Assembly: GCA_039936115.1 (NCBI GenBank)
Contig: JBDTIZ010000060.1
Span: 1-23,064 of the forward strand
Origin: DATIJJ01 sp039936115
GTDB taxonomy: Bacteria; Pseudomonadota; Gammaproteobacteria; DSM-16500
Direction of reading: 5' to 3'
Length of the DNA: 23,064 nucleotides
Program-made: the position numbers and the translations under genes
Shown: piece by piece, positions 8,604-17,253 of the stretch
How positions within the stretch are numbered: the stretch's first letter is position 1
Layout: every line of letters begins with the position of its first letter
The notes under the pieces: generated by a model
Seen by the model: only the letters and a program-made list of their open reading frames with translations
Databases searched by the model: none
What the model was told of the DNA's origin: nothing

Positions 8604-9695
8604 ATGAAAAAGAAAGTTGCATTAATCACAGGTATCACAGGACAAGACGGTGCATATCTTGCCGAGTTTCTCTTAAATAAAGGTTATGAAGTTCATGGTA
8701 TTAGACGTCGTACTTCGTTATTTAATACCGACAGAATTGATCACCTCTATCAAGACCCGCATGAAAAAGATTGCCGATTATTCTTACATTATGGTGATCT
8801 AACTGACTCCAGCAGTTTGACGCGCGTGATCCAACAAGTACAACCTGATGAAATTTATAATTTAGCCGCACAAAGTCATGTCGCAGTTTCATTTGAAGAA
8901 CCAGAATACACAGCAAATTCCGATGCGTTAGGCGCGCTTCGCGTACTTGAAGCGATTCGCATTTTAGATTTGGGCAAAAAAACTCGCTTCTATCAAGCAT
9001 CAAGCTCAGAACTCTATGGATTGGTACAAGAAACTCCACAAAAAGAAACGACACCCTTTTATCCACGCTCACCTTACGCTGTCGCTAAACTCTACGCGTA
9101 CTGGATCACGATTAATTATCGCGAAGCCTATGGTATGTATGCGTGCAATGGAATTTTATTCAATCACGAATCACCCATTCGCGGCGAAACCTTCGTTACA
9201 CGTAAAATTACTCGCGGTTTAGCACGAATCAAGATGGGACTGCAGGACAGATTATTTTTAGGTAATCTCTCAGCATTACGCGACTGGGGACATGCACGTG
9301 ATTATATTGAAATGCAATGGCTCATGTTGCAACAAGAGCAGGCTGAAGATTTTGTAATCGCTACAGGGGAACAACATTCTGTGCGAGAATTTGCAACACT
9401 TGCAGCGGCAGAGCTTGGCATTGACATTGAATGGCGCGGCAAAGATGAAAATGAAAAAGGTTATGATAAAAAATCCGGTCACTGCATCATTGAAGTCGAT
9501 CCGCGTTATTTCAGACCGTCTGAAGTTGAGACGCTTTTAGGTGATCCTACTAAAGCCAAAAACAAACTAGGCTGGGTTCCTAAAACTTCTTTCATGGAAC
9601 TTGTCACTGAAATGGTACGTTCTGATTATCAAGAAGCGCAACGCGATCATTTGGTCATGCAGCATGGCCACAAATATTTTGCTTATCACGAATAA
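8604..9695 (+). CDS. gmd: GDP-mannose 4,6-dehydratase
   Basis: 363 residues, the normal length. The NADP-binding GxxGxxG is G10, G13, G16 (TGITGQDGAYL). The segment GIRRRTSLFNTDRIDHLY is diagnostic of Gmd. Catalytic residues are visible in SSSELYG (S133-S135, E136) and YxxxK (Y158, K162), and FNHESPIRGETFVTRK is the Gmd substrate-binding stretch. It converts GDP-D-mannose to GDP-4-keto-6-deoxy-D-mannose in the cytoplasm, the branch point for perosamine, rhamnose or fucose; the next gene selects perosamine. The ATG has an ACGGAG ribosome-binding site at good spacing. It heads a tight group gmd-per-wzm-wzt, separated from manC by the duplicated palindromes. Confidence 0.97.
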   Translation: MKKKVALITGITGQDGAYLAEFLLNKGYEVHGIRRRTSLFNTDRIDHLYQDPHEKDCRLFLHYGDLTDSSSLTRVIQQVQPDEIYNLAAQSHVAVSFEEPEYTANSDALGALRVLEAIRILDLGKKTRFYQASSSELYGLVQETPQKETTPFYPRSPYAVAKLYAYWITINYREAYGMYACNGILFNHESPIRGETFVTRKITRGLARIKMGLQDRLFLGNLSALRDWGHARDYIEMQWLMLQQEQAEDFVIATGEQHSVREFATLAAAELGIDIEWRGKDENEKGYDKKSGHCIIEVDPRYFRPSEVETLLGDPTKAKNKLGWVPKTSFMELVTEMVRSDYQEAQRDHLVMQHGHKYFAYHE

Positions 9696-9707
9696 CACGG
9701 ATTGAAT

Positions 9708-10799
9708 ATGCAGCAAATACCAGTTTACCAACCCTATTTTCACGGAAATGAAAAAACTTACGTGAATCAATGTTTAGATTCGAGTTGGATTTCTTCCAAA
9801 GGCGAATTCATTAATCAGTTCGAAGAAAAATTCGCGCAATATGTCGGTACGCCGCATGCAACCTCTGTTTGTAACGGCACAGTGGCTTTGCATCTAGCAT
9901 TGCTGGCATTGCAATTAAAACCAGGTGATGAAGTGATAGTGCCTAGTTTAACGTATGTTGCGTCTATCAATACAATTCTACAAGTAGGCGCTAAACCTGT
10001 ATTTGTCGATTCGTTAGCTGAAACATGGCAAATGGATCCTGCCGATGTACGTCGCAAAATTACCCCAAAAACTCGCGCCGTCATGGCAGTGCATTTATAC
10101 GGTCATCCTTGTGACATGCAACCCCTCGTCACACTTTGTCACGAACACAATTTATTTTTAATTGAAGATTGCGCTGAAGCCTTCGGCACTTATTATCAAA
10201 ATCAACACGCGGGTACGTTTGGTGATATTGCCACATTTAGTTTTTTTGGCAATAAAACCTTGACCACTGGCGAAGGCGGCATGGTCATCATGAAAAATGA
10301 AGACATTTATAAGCGCGCAGCCAATCTCAAAAACCAAGGTGTTTCAAAAGATATTCAATACTGGCACGATATGGTTGCTTACAACTATCGAATGACGAAT
10401 ATCTGTGCTGCCATTGGTTTAGCACAACTCGAAAAAGTCGATGAAATTTTAGTAAAAAAACGTCAACTGGCCGAATCTTATAAAGTAGGCTTAAAAAACT
10501 TACCGCTCAAAACGCATGATGAAACAGGTGACGTACGTCATTCATTTTGGATGTGCTCTATTTTGTTAGACGATGCTAAACATCGCGATCCACTACGTGA
10601 GCATCTCAAAAAAGCGGGGATTGAAACACGCCCACTTTTTTACCCCGCTCACTTAATGACAATCTATAATTCACAATCTGAAAATCATCCCATCGCAGAA
10701 TCACTTGGCAGTCGGGGAATCAACTTACCCAGCTGGCCTGGAATGGCGCGTGAACAAATTGATAAAGTAATCAGGACGATTCAGGAGTATTTTGCTTGA
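9708..10799 (+). CDS. per: GDP-perosamine synthase (PLP aminotransferase, DegT/DnrJ/EryC1/StrS family)
   Basis: 363 residues from the ATG at 9708. Known perosamine synthases begin close to IPVYQP, which supports this ATG over the in-frame TTG at 9702. The N-terminal stretch VNQCLDSSWISSKGEF and the later THLYGHPCDMQ-like and YNYRMTNICAAIGLAQLE segments match RfbE/Per of V. cholerae O1 and E. coli O157 as I remember them. PLP residues: Schiff-base lysine K183 (FFGNKTLTTGEGG) and D154 (EDCAEAFG). It transfers an amino group from glutamate to C4 of GDP-4-keto-6-deoxymannose, giving GDP-perosamine. The gene starts 12 bases after gmd and its stop overlaps wzm. Confidence 0.93.
   Translation: MQQIPVYQPYFHGNEKTYVNQCLDSSWISSKGEFINQFEEKFAQYVGTPHATSVCNGTVALHLALLALQLKPGDEVIVPSLTYVASINTILQVGAKPVFVDSLAETWQMDPADVRRKITPKTRAVMAVHLYGHPCDMQPLVTLCHEHNLFLIEDCAEAFGTYYQNQHAGTFGDIATFSFFGNKTLTTGEGGMVIMKNEDIYKRAANLKNQGVSKDIQYWHDMVAYNYRMTNICAAIGLAQLEKVDEILVKKRQLAESYKVGLKNLPLKTHDETGDVRHSFWMCSILLDDAKHRDPLREHLKKAGIETRPLFYPAHLMTIYNSQSENHPIAESLGSRGINLPSWPGMAREQIDKVIRTIQEYFA
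10783..10787 (+). promoter_or_regulatory. Ribosome-binding site that fixes the TTG start of wzm
   Basis: AGGAG lies eight bases before TTG at 10796, inside the end of per. No in-frame ATG or GTG lies nearby, so the TTG start is favoured. Confidence 0.7.
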
Positions 10800-11587
10800 G
10801 TGCCGACGCAAGTTATTTAAAAAATATTTGGGTGTCACGGTATTTTTGGTTACACCTGGCATTAGCCGATATCCGCACGAAATACCGTCGATCTTTACTT
10901 GGATTAGCCTGGGCATTGATCCAGCCTTTATCGCTTACGTTATTGCTTGCCTTTATTATGAGTCATTTTTTTCATTCATCAATTAATGATTATGCGCCAT
11001 TTATTTTTTCGGGTTTGATCATTTGGGAATTTATTGTTTCATCTGCAATAACAGGTTGTGCCGCATTAATTAATGCGGAAGGCTATATCAAACAATTTTC
11101 CCATCCCATGATTATCTATACCTTACGCAGCGTCATCCCTTGTCTGATTAATCTGGCTTGTGCATCTGTTGGTTTAATTATTTGGGTATTAGTCTGTCAA
11201 CCCGAACATTTTGGTTTTAGTTGGTTTGCGTTAGTGCTTGGATTCCCGCTGCTATTCTTATTTGCATGGCCTTTAGCCACGATCACAGCATTTATTGGGG
11301 TAAGATTTCGCGATTTTTCTCAGCTGATTTTAATTGGCTTACAAGTTATCTATTACGTTTCGCCCATTTTCTTCATGCCAAAATTATTTATCTCGGCTGG
11401 CATTGGTTATATCGTTGAATATAATCCTATTTACCATCTCTTAAATATGTTTCGTGCGCCGCTGCTTGAAGGGCGCTTGCCGACGGTAACTGATTATAGT
11501 TATGTCTTGTTAACCAGCGCACTGCTCTGGCTTTGTGCTTGGATGCTTATCCGACGCAACGAAAACAAAATTATTTTTTATTTGTAG
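10796..11587 (+). CDS. wzm: O-antigen ABC transporter permease
   Basis: 263 residues with about six membrane spans, matching the ABC-2 type polysaccharide export permease. The N-terminal LADIRTKYRRSLLGLAWALIQP segment, an amphipathic region leading to the first span, is typical of Wzm/RfbA/KpsM-like proteins, as is the later FRDFSQ...YYVSPIFF region. Together with Wzt it moves the undecaprenyl-diphosphate-linked polysaccharide across the inner membrane. The start codon is TTG, overlapping the per stop codon by 4 nt, with AGGAG eight bases upstream. The start of wzt follows 11 bases after its stop. Confidence 0.93.
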   Translation: MSADASYLKNIWVSRYFWLHLALADIRTKYRRSLLGLAWALIQPLSLTLLLAFIMSHFFHSSINDYAPFIFSGLIIWEFIVSSAITGCAALINAEGYIKQFSHPMIIYTLRSVIPCLINLACASVGLIIWVLVCQPEHFGFSWFALVLGFPLLFLFAWPLATITAFIGVRFRDFSQLILIGLQVIYYVSPIFFMPKLFISAGIGYIVEYNPIYHLLNMFRAPLLEGRLPTVTDYSYVLLTSALLWLCAWMLIRRNENKIIFYL

Positions 11588-11598
11588 GAGAACACATC

Positions 11599-12342
11599 AT
11601 GAGCTTAGTTCGACTACAAAATGTTAATTTACATTATTCATCGCTAGCCTATCGCGAAACATCGCTCAAAGCGCATGTTTTTAAAATGCTAGGTTTCAAA
11701 CAGAAAAAATCGCTGCCGAATGTCCATGCTTTAAAAGATATTAATTTGGAAATTAAAGCCGGTGAACGCATTGCATTGATTGGTCACAATGGCGCTGGCA
11801 AAAGTACTTTGTTAAAAACAATTGCCGGTTTGTACCCTATTTCTTCTGGCCAACGAGAAGTCAAAGGCGAGATTCGTGCACTGTTTGAATTACATCTAGG
11901 CTTTGAGTCCGAAGCAACGGGTCGTGAAAATATCTTGTATCGTGGTTTGTTGTTAGGCCAATCACCAAAACAAATGCGTGCCTTTTCAGATGATATTATT
12001 GCTTTTACTGATATCGGTGCATTTATTGATTACCCGATTAAAACTTATTCTGCCGGCATGTTAGTCCGACTCGCATTTGCAATTTCAACAGCGATTCCTG
12101 GTGACTTACTTTTGTTAGATGAAGTGATTGGTGCCGGCGATGCAGACTTTCTTGCCAAATCACGTCTGCGTATTAATCAACTCATCAATAATGCAGAAAT
12201 GATGGTTTTAGCAACCCATGATTTTTCTACGATGCGCGCATTGTGTAATCGTGCGCTTGTGATACATCATGGCAATATGTTGTTCGATGGAAATGTGGAA
12301 GAAGCGATTGAGCATTATCGTAAGGTTATGAAGCTTATTTAA
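11599..12342 (+). CDS. wzt: O-antigen ABC transporter ATP-binding protein, short form without carbohydrate-binding domain
   Basis: 247 residues from the ATG at 11599, which has AGGAG (11586-11590) eight bases upstream overlapping the wzm stop; an open frame continues 22 codons further upstream but those codons lie inside wzm. Walker A GHNGAGKST is at 62-70, the ABC signature appears as YSAGM at 150-154, Walker B LLLLDE at 170-175 and the switch histidine is H207 (ATHD). It powers export through Wzm. Length ends just after the nucleotide-binding domain, so there is no C-terminal carbohydrate-binding domain as in E. coli O8/O9a Wzt. It resembles the short RfbI of V. cholerae O1, where export is not tied to recognition of a chain end by Wzt. 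Confidence 0.94.
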   Translation: MSLVRLQNVNLHYSSLAYRETSLKAHVFKMLGFKQKKSLPNVHALKDINLEIKAGERIALIGHNGAGKSTLLKTIAGLYPISSGQREVKGEIRALFELHLGFESEATGRENILYRGLLLGQSPKQMRAFSDDIIAFTDIGAFIDYPIKTYSAGMLVRLAFAISTAIPGDLLLLDEVIGAGDADFLAKSRLRINQLINNAEMMVLATHDFSTMRALCNRALVIHHGNMLFDGNVEEAIEHYRKVMKLI

Positions 12343-12399
12343 CCTTTTAGATGCAAACCTTTGTGTCTCGATCTGCAAATGCTGTGTCTTCGGTAGAGA

Positions 12400-12421
12400 G
12401 GGCGAACACATAGGTTCGCCC
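12400..12421. repeat. Hairpin repeat, copy 2 (GGGCGAAC / GTTCGCCC)
   Basis: Perfect 8-base inverted repeat (12400-12407 with 12414-12421) around ACATAG, followed by CCTACAA. It is the second copy of the element at 4551-4574 and again lies in the gap between two gene blocks, here wzt and the GTG-start glycosyltransferase gene. There is no trailing T-run. Confidence 0.65.
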
Positions 12422-12441
12422 CTACAAAAACAGGTAACAGT

Positions 12442-12445
12442 AGGA
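12442..12445 (+). promoter_or_regulatory. Ribosome-binding site supporting a GTG start
   Basis: AGGA (within TAGGAAA) sits eight bases before GTG at 12454. The next codons read DKKDKRILWLIN, a plausible N-terminus leading into a beta strand. Confidence 0.6.
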
Positions 12446-12453
12446 AACTAAAA

Positions 12454-14757
12454 GTGGACAAAAAAGATAAACGAATTTTATGGTTAATCAATCACACGAC
12501 GCTAAGAGAATTTGAAGCGCCTCTTTTAACCGCTTTGGGTTATGAACTCTATACGCCTAAATGTATCCCTGATTTAATCTATGAATGGAGTGGTTCTATC
12601 GATTATAGTTATGACCGCACGTTGACTATATCAAAAGACGAACTCGACATTCTCAACCAACATGATTTTTATGAAGGCACACTCACACAACCTATTCTCT
12701 CCATCATTAATAAATATTTTGGCGCCGTATTTGTTGTTTTTTATCCTAAAATGCTTGAACAAGTGGTTAAAGGTTTCGAAGGTAGGATTCTATTACGTGC
12801 ATTTGGTCTCGATAAATCAACTTCTTACGGAAAAATCATAGATGATGCATTGGGCAAACATTTTCTTTCACGTTTGCAAGCGGTTGGCGAACGTTTTTGG
12901 TTTTCTGAAGCGTATCCTAATCTTCATGAAATTGAACCTCATACGCTTAAATCAAGAAGTGTTTATCATCCGTTAGGATTGCCGGATAAATTTTTCACGC
13001 ACAGAAATACGTGGACAGGCGGCGTTAATAAAATTTTATTTTTTTGTTCGAGAATCAAAGCATCACCAACTTATTACGGCAAAATTTATGAATCTTTCAA
13101 AAAGAATTTCGGTGACATTCCACATTTGATTGCGGGTAATCAACCGATTGCTGTAGATGATCCTTGTGTAGCTGGGCATCAGCCTAGAGAAAAAATTGAT
13201 GAGTGGTTGCGCACTTATAATGTAATGTTTTATCACTCAGAAGAACCTCGACACCTACATTATCATCCGCTTGAAGCGATTGTGTACGGCATGCCATTAA
13301 TTTACATGCGGGAAGGTGTGCTCGGTATCACAAACAATGATCAACCTGGCGCTTGTACAACTTTTAAAGAAGCGCGAGAAAAAATCACACGCATTCTTGA
13401 TGGTGATCAAGCCTTTATTCAAGAAATTTGTCGTCGTCAAATTGAAATGCTACAACCATTCACTTGGGAATTTAATCTTCGCGAATGGGAAAAGAATTTT
13501 GTCTCTAAAATCATGTCTACGCCTGTTATATCAAAATTAAATAATGCTGTTAAGACCATTGGTATATTTCTGCCGGTCGGATATAAAGGCGGCAGTTTAA
13601 CAGGCGCTAAAAATATTGCTAAAATGATTCACCTTGGCAGCCGCAGTGCTAATGAACCTATCAATGTTGTATTTTCCTGTATTGATAAGCACTATAATAT
13701 TGCGGAAGATTTTGAAGATTTAATTGAGTTGGGAATTCCTGTACGCGAAACCAATTGGTCGATTATTTCAAGAAATGAAGCAGCGAGAGCGCAAGGCTTC
13801 ACAAATCAACGCTATCCTTTGCATCATCCTGCTTACGTCATGCCAAACAGCGGAATTGGTAATTTTAATGAATGTGATTTCTGGTTACTGATTTCTGATC
13901 GCGTCAATCAACCTCTCGCGCCGATTAGACCATACGGTATGATTGTTTATGATTATATTCAGCGTTATGTTCCGGAAATTTTTTCAAACGGTTTTAGTGA
14001 TCATAGCTTTCTTGCAACCGCACGCGCAGCTGATTTTGTTATTACAACAACACCACAGACAAAAGAAGATGCTATTCAATATGCAGGTATTCCTTCGCAC
14101 CGAGTGCATGTCGCACCGATGGAGTTTAATCCATTGATTTGCTCATTTGAATCAAATGCCCATAATGAAGCTTACTTTATGTGGACTACAAATCCCACAC
14201 CTCATAAAAATCATCTGCGTGCTATAGAAGCCCTGGATATTTATTATGGTGAACTTGGCGGAAAATTTGATGTCGTAATGTCTGGCTCAGAAACTGAATG
14301 TTTCAACTTAGATCAACCGCGCACCCATATAAAAGATACGACACACATTAAAAAAGTTCGTGCCCTCCTCGAAGAAAAACAAAACGTTAGAAAACATTTA
14401 CAGGTCATGGGCAACCTTGGCGTAAGTGATTACGTTTCCAGGCTCGCCTCTGCAAAATTCCTTTGGCACCCAACGACGATCGATAACGGGACTTATGCAG
14501 TCATTGAAGCGGCATATTATGGCGTTCCTTCTTTAAGTAGCGATTATCCGCAAATGCGTTTTATGGATGAAAGATTTAAGCTCAATCTTAATTTCTGTCA
14601 ATCATCGCAGGCGCGAGATATGGCTGTTAATCTTAAAAAAATGGAAACTGATTATATTACATTCTGTGATGACCTCCCCAGTAGAAAATTTCTTGGACAA
14701 TTTAGTTTTACCGAACTTGCACCTCAGTTCTGGTCTTTAATCCGGAGTTTGATATGA
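12454..14757 (+). CDS. Large protein with two GT-B-like glycosyltransferase halves
   Basis: 767 residues, GTG start. The first half (about 1-350) looks like a divergent GT-B unit: FCSRIKASPTYYGKIY near 203 resembles the start of a donor domain, and HYHPLEAIVYGMPLIYM near 267-283 resembles the EX7E region in simplified form. The second half starts near residue 367 with GIFLPVGYKGGSLTGAKN and contains TTNPTPHKNHLRAIEAL near 577 (the common NPHKN-type motif) and TIDNGTYAVIEAAYYGVPSL near 674-690, matching GT4 donor-binding sites. It therefore probably carries two sugar-transfer domains in one chain, or one active and one degenerate, acting in the cytoplasm on the lipid-linked glycan. It overlaps the next glycosyltransferase gene by 4 nt. 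The exact sugars cannot be told. Confidence 0.82.
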   Translation: MDKKDKRILWLINHTTLREFEAPLLTALGYELYTPKCIPDLIYEWSGSIDYSYDRTLTISKDELDILNQHDFYEGTLTQPILSIINKYFGAVFVVFYPKMLEQVVKGFEGRILLRAFGLDKSTSYGKIIDDALGKHFLSRLQAVGERFWFSEAYPNLHEIEPHTLKSRSVYHPLGLPDKFFTHRNTWTGGVNKILFFCSRIKASPTYYGKIYESFKKNFGDIPHLIAGNQPIAVDDPCVAGHQPREKIDEWLRTYNVMFYHSEEPRHLHYHPLEAIVYGMPLIYMREGVLGITNNDQPGACTTFKEAREKITRILDGDQAFIQEICRRQIEMLQPFTWEFNLREWEKNFVSKIMSTPVISKLNNAVKTIGIFLPVGYKGGSLTGAKNIAKMIHLGSRSANEPINVVFSCIDKHYNIAEDFEDLIELGIPVRETNWSIISRNEAARAQGFTNQRYPLHHPAYVMPNSGIGNFNECDFWLLISDRVNQPLAPIRPYGMIVYDYIQRYVPEIFSNGFSDHSFLATARAADFVITTTPQTKEDAIQYAGIPSHRVHVAPMEFNPLICSFESNAHNEAYFMWTTNPTPHKNHLRAIEALDIYYGELGGKFDVVMSGSETECFNLDQPRTHIKDTTHIKKVRALLEEKQNVRKHLQVMGNLGVSDYVSRLASAKFLWHPTTIDNGTYAVIEAAYYGVPSLSSDYPQMRFMDERFKLNLNFCQSSQARDMAVNLKKMETDYITFCDDLPSRKFLGQFSFTELAPQFWSLIRSLI

Positions 14758-16418
14758 AAAAAATTGGCATTTTCCTGGCTTTTGCGCCAGAGCAACCGAT
14801 TAAAAATCATGGCATAGGCAGATTACTCACTTTTATGCTAGGCGGAATGTTACAAGACGAAAGCGCAAGCATTGTGATTGCAACGCCTGCCTGGTATAAA
14901 AAAGCAATTATTGCATTTTTAACAGAACATGATATTGATGTTAAGCGAATTGAATTATTAACGACAACGGGTATTCCTTATTTGTTGCGAATCCAAAAGC
15001 TTTTTACTTCGTCAAAAACAACACGAACAGAGCCTGCAATCCAACAAAAAGTAGCGGGGAAAATTGATCGAATTCTGAATAAAATAGTCCATAAATTATT
15101 TAATTTATTTATTGGTTGGATGTCGCTTTCTTCAACGCCTCTGTTTTTTGGTATCGGCTTTTTATTAGTTGTACTAGGAATATTTTTTTCGCCATTAATT
15201 TTAGCAGCTTTAGCTTTCCTTGCTAGCAGATCTTTTTTTACGCGTATTTATAACTGGTTGCGATACCGCGTCATTCGGCGTGTTTTTGGTATCATCAGTA
15301 ATAATCGTTTCATACATAGAATAAATACATTTTTTTCTGATCCATTAAAAGAATTACGCCGCAATATGATGGCACAAAAAATTTATTCTGAGTTGCGAGT
15401 CCGTGAATTACGCCGATTAACTGATTTAATCAACAAAAGGGCTGATATAACAACCTGGTTTGTACCGAGTTTGTTTTGGCCTGAAGTAGGTGCTATTCAT
15501 GCGAAAAAAGTTGTTGCGGCACCAGATGCGGTATTTGTCGACTTTCCTAGCGAATTTTCGGATCGATCTTCTGCATTAGCGTTCAATCGAACGGCTGAAA
15601 CAATTGCTGTTGCAGATCATTTTATTTGTTACAGCGATTATGTGAAGGAAAAACATTTAATCGACTCCTTCGCGATTGAAGCTGAAAAAATTACAGTTAT
15701 TCCGCATGGCGCGATTGATCTGAGTCATTATTTTGGTAAAAATTCAGCAAAAAAAACCGGCATCAGCCGTCGAGATGAAGCATTACAAATTTTACGTGAT
15801 TATCAAAAGCAATCTTTACAAAATGATTCTTACTTATGTGACTACGATTTCAGTAGCATGCGATATATTTTTTATTCTTCACAAATGCGGCCGTATAAAA
15901 ATATTTTAAAACTGGTGCAGGCATATGAGACTTTGCTCAGAAAGCGTTTTGTTAATATCAAATTAGTTCTAACAGCTGATATCACGTCTGACTATACTGT
16001 CTATGAATATGTGCTGCGTAAACGCTTACAATTCGATGTGATATTATTGCCAAACGTGCCTGGAAAAGTATTGGCTGCATTAAATCATTTAGCGATTTGC
16101 GCCATAAATCCTAGTCTTTTTGAGGGCGGATTTCCATTTACATTTACTGAAGCTTATTCGGTTGGTACCCCTTCTATTATGAGCGGCATCTCGGTGGTTA
16201 CTTCAGCAATCGAAGATATTGAACTGCAAAAGAATATGCTGTTTGATCCCTACAACTTAGATGATATGGTCAATAAAATTGAATGGGCTGTGAAAAATCG
16301 CGATACATTATTTAAGTTACAAGAGACTCTGTACCAACAATTTAACCAACGAACCTGGCGCATTGTTGCAAAAGAATATGTTAATTTGCTCACACATTTT
16401 ACGGTGCAATATGCCTAA
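14754..16418 (+). CDS. GT4-like glycosyltransferase with an internal membrane segment
   Basis: 554 residues, well above the roughly 370-400 usual for GT4. It begins KKIGIFLAFAPEQPIKNHGIGR. A strongly hydrophobic stretch at about 116-162 could form two membrane spans, followed by a basic region rich in R and K, before the fold resumes near WFVPSLFWPE (about 236). The C-terminal donor domain has YSSQMRPYKNILKLV (about 380-394) and EGGFPFTFTEAYSVGTPS, where the two glutamates E457 and E466 are separated by eight residues rather than seven. The enzyme probably sits at the inner membrane and extends the polymer. It overlaps its neighbours on both sides (4 and 8 nt), so it belongs to one translational unit with them. 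Confidence 0.85.
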   Translation: MKKIGIFLAFAPEQPIKNHGIGRLLTFMLGGMLQDESASIVIATPAWYKKAIIAFLTEHDIDVKRIELLTTTGIPYLLRIQKLFTSSKTTRTEPAIQQKVAGKIDRILNKIVHKLFNLFIGWMSLSSTPLFFGIGFLLVVLGIFFSPLILAALAFLASRSFFTRIYNWLRYRVIRRVFGIISNNRFIHRINTFFSDPLKELRRNMMAQKIYSELRVRELRRLTDLINKRADITTWFVPSLFWPEVGAIHAKKVVAAPDAVFVDFPSEFSDRSSALAFNRTAETIAVADHFICYSDYVKEKHLIDSFAIEAEKITVIPHGAIDLSHYFGKNSAKKTGISRRDEALQILRDYQKQSLQNDSYLCDYDFSSMRYIFYSSQMRPYKNILKLVQAYETLLRKRFVNIKLVLTADITSDYTVYEYVLRKRLQFDVILLPNVPGKVLAALNHLAICAINPSLFEGGFPFTFTEAYSVGTPSIMSGISVVTSAIEDIELQKNMLFDPYNLDDMVNKIEWAVKNRDTLFKLQETLYQQFNQRTWRIVAKEYVNLLTHFTVQYA

Positions 16419-17031
16419 ATCTGTTAATGAAAAATTAGCCATCTTTGGTTGTGGAGGCCATGCTCGCAGTCTTGCTGACGTTGCTTTAGCGAATGGTGTT
16501 GGAGAGTTAATTTTTGTCGATTCGAACGCAAAACCCAATGAAAAACAATTTGGTTTTAATGTAGTAACAGAACTCCTGGGAAATGATCCAATGGGATTTA
16601 TTGTGGCCTTAGGCGACAATCAGGAACGTGCTGTGCAATTTAATCTTTTGAAAACAGAACAGAAAACTGTTGATTCTTTGATTGCTAACGATGCTTATGT
16701 TGGAAAAAATGCAACGATTGCAGCTGGTGTATTTGTCGGGCATGGCGCACATATTGGACCTAATACAACAATTGGCGATAATACAATTATCAATACACGC
16801 TGCCTGATTGAACATGATTGTATCATTGGAAAACATAGTCATATTTCTGTGAATACGACGATTGCTGGGAAATGTCGCGTGGGTGATTTTGTCATGATCG
16901 GCGCGGGCGCGACTGTGATTGATGGTGTGAATATTTGTTCGTATGTAATTGTGGGTAGCGGTGCGGTTGTGGTGAATGATATTGTTGAGCCGGGTACTTA
17001 TGTGGGTGTGCCGGCAAAAAAAATTAAATGA
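16411..17031 (+). CDS. NeuD/PglD-type sugar N-acyltransferase, probably GDP-perosamine N-acetyltransferase
   Basis: 206 residues from ATG 16411 (an open frame extends 16 codons upstream, but within the previous gene). The N-terminal Rossmann-like domain opens LAIFGCGGHARSLADV (GCGGHA at 13-18), typical of the PglD/NeuD family. From about residue 95 onward hexapeptide repeats form a left-handed beta helix. The candidate catalytic base is H135 in IEHDCIIG, matching the HDC motif of PglD. It would use acetyl-CoA to acetylate an amino group on a nucleotide sugar. With gmd and per nearby the likely substrate is GDP-perosamine, giving GDP-N-acetylperosamine. The start overlaps the preceding stop by 8 nt. 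Family sure; substrate inferred. Confidence 0.88.
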   Translation: MPKSVNEKLAIFGCGGHARSLADVALANGVGELIFVDSNAKPNEKQFGFNVVTELLGNDPMGFIVALGDNQERAVQFNLLKTEQKTVDSLIANDAYVGKNATIAAGVFVGHGAHIGPNTTIGDNTIINTRCLIEHDCIIGKHSHISVNTTIAGKCRVGDFVMIGAGATVIDGVNICSYVIVGSGAVVVNDIVEPGTYVGVPAKKIK

Positions 17032-17253
17032 ATTAGGGTTTGTTGACAACTGGTTTCTGCGGAACTAATTCGAGTAAGACGGACCTCCTCAGCGTATGCG
17101 GATATTTCTTGTTTTCCAATTAAGCATGCGTTAAGGTCACTTTTTTTGTTGGCTTTGCAATTTCAAACTGCGAACAACCTCCATTATAAAGATGAAGGGT
17201 TGAATTGGAATTCGTTTTAGCACAATTGTAAGATTGCTTAAGGAAAAGGAAAA

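Noticed and set aside
8722..9072. 116-codon leftward open frame inside gmd
   Set aside because: Gmd on the other strand is certain, and the antisense product has no recognisable features.
9702..9707. TTG at 9702 as the start of per
   Set aside because: ATG two codons later gives the N-terminus expected from known perosamine synthases.
16609..17049. 146-codon leftward open frame opposite the acyltransferase gene
   Set aside because: It mirrors the hexapeptide-repeat coding region, which leaves the opposite strand free of stops; residues are rich in His/Asn/Ile with no motif.
17043..17071. TTGACA, 17 bases, TAATTC as a promoter for the last gene group
   Set aside because: The -35 is perfect but the -10 matches the consensus at only two positions; kept as a remark, not a feature.
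17030..17071. GAATTAG / CTAATTC inverted repeat after the N-acyltransferase gene as terminator
   Set aside because: Only seven A/T-rich pairs around a 28-base loop, with no T-run after it.
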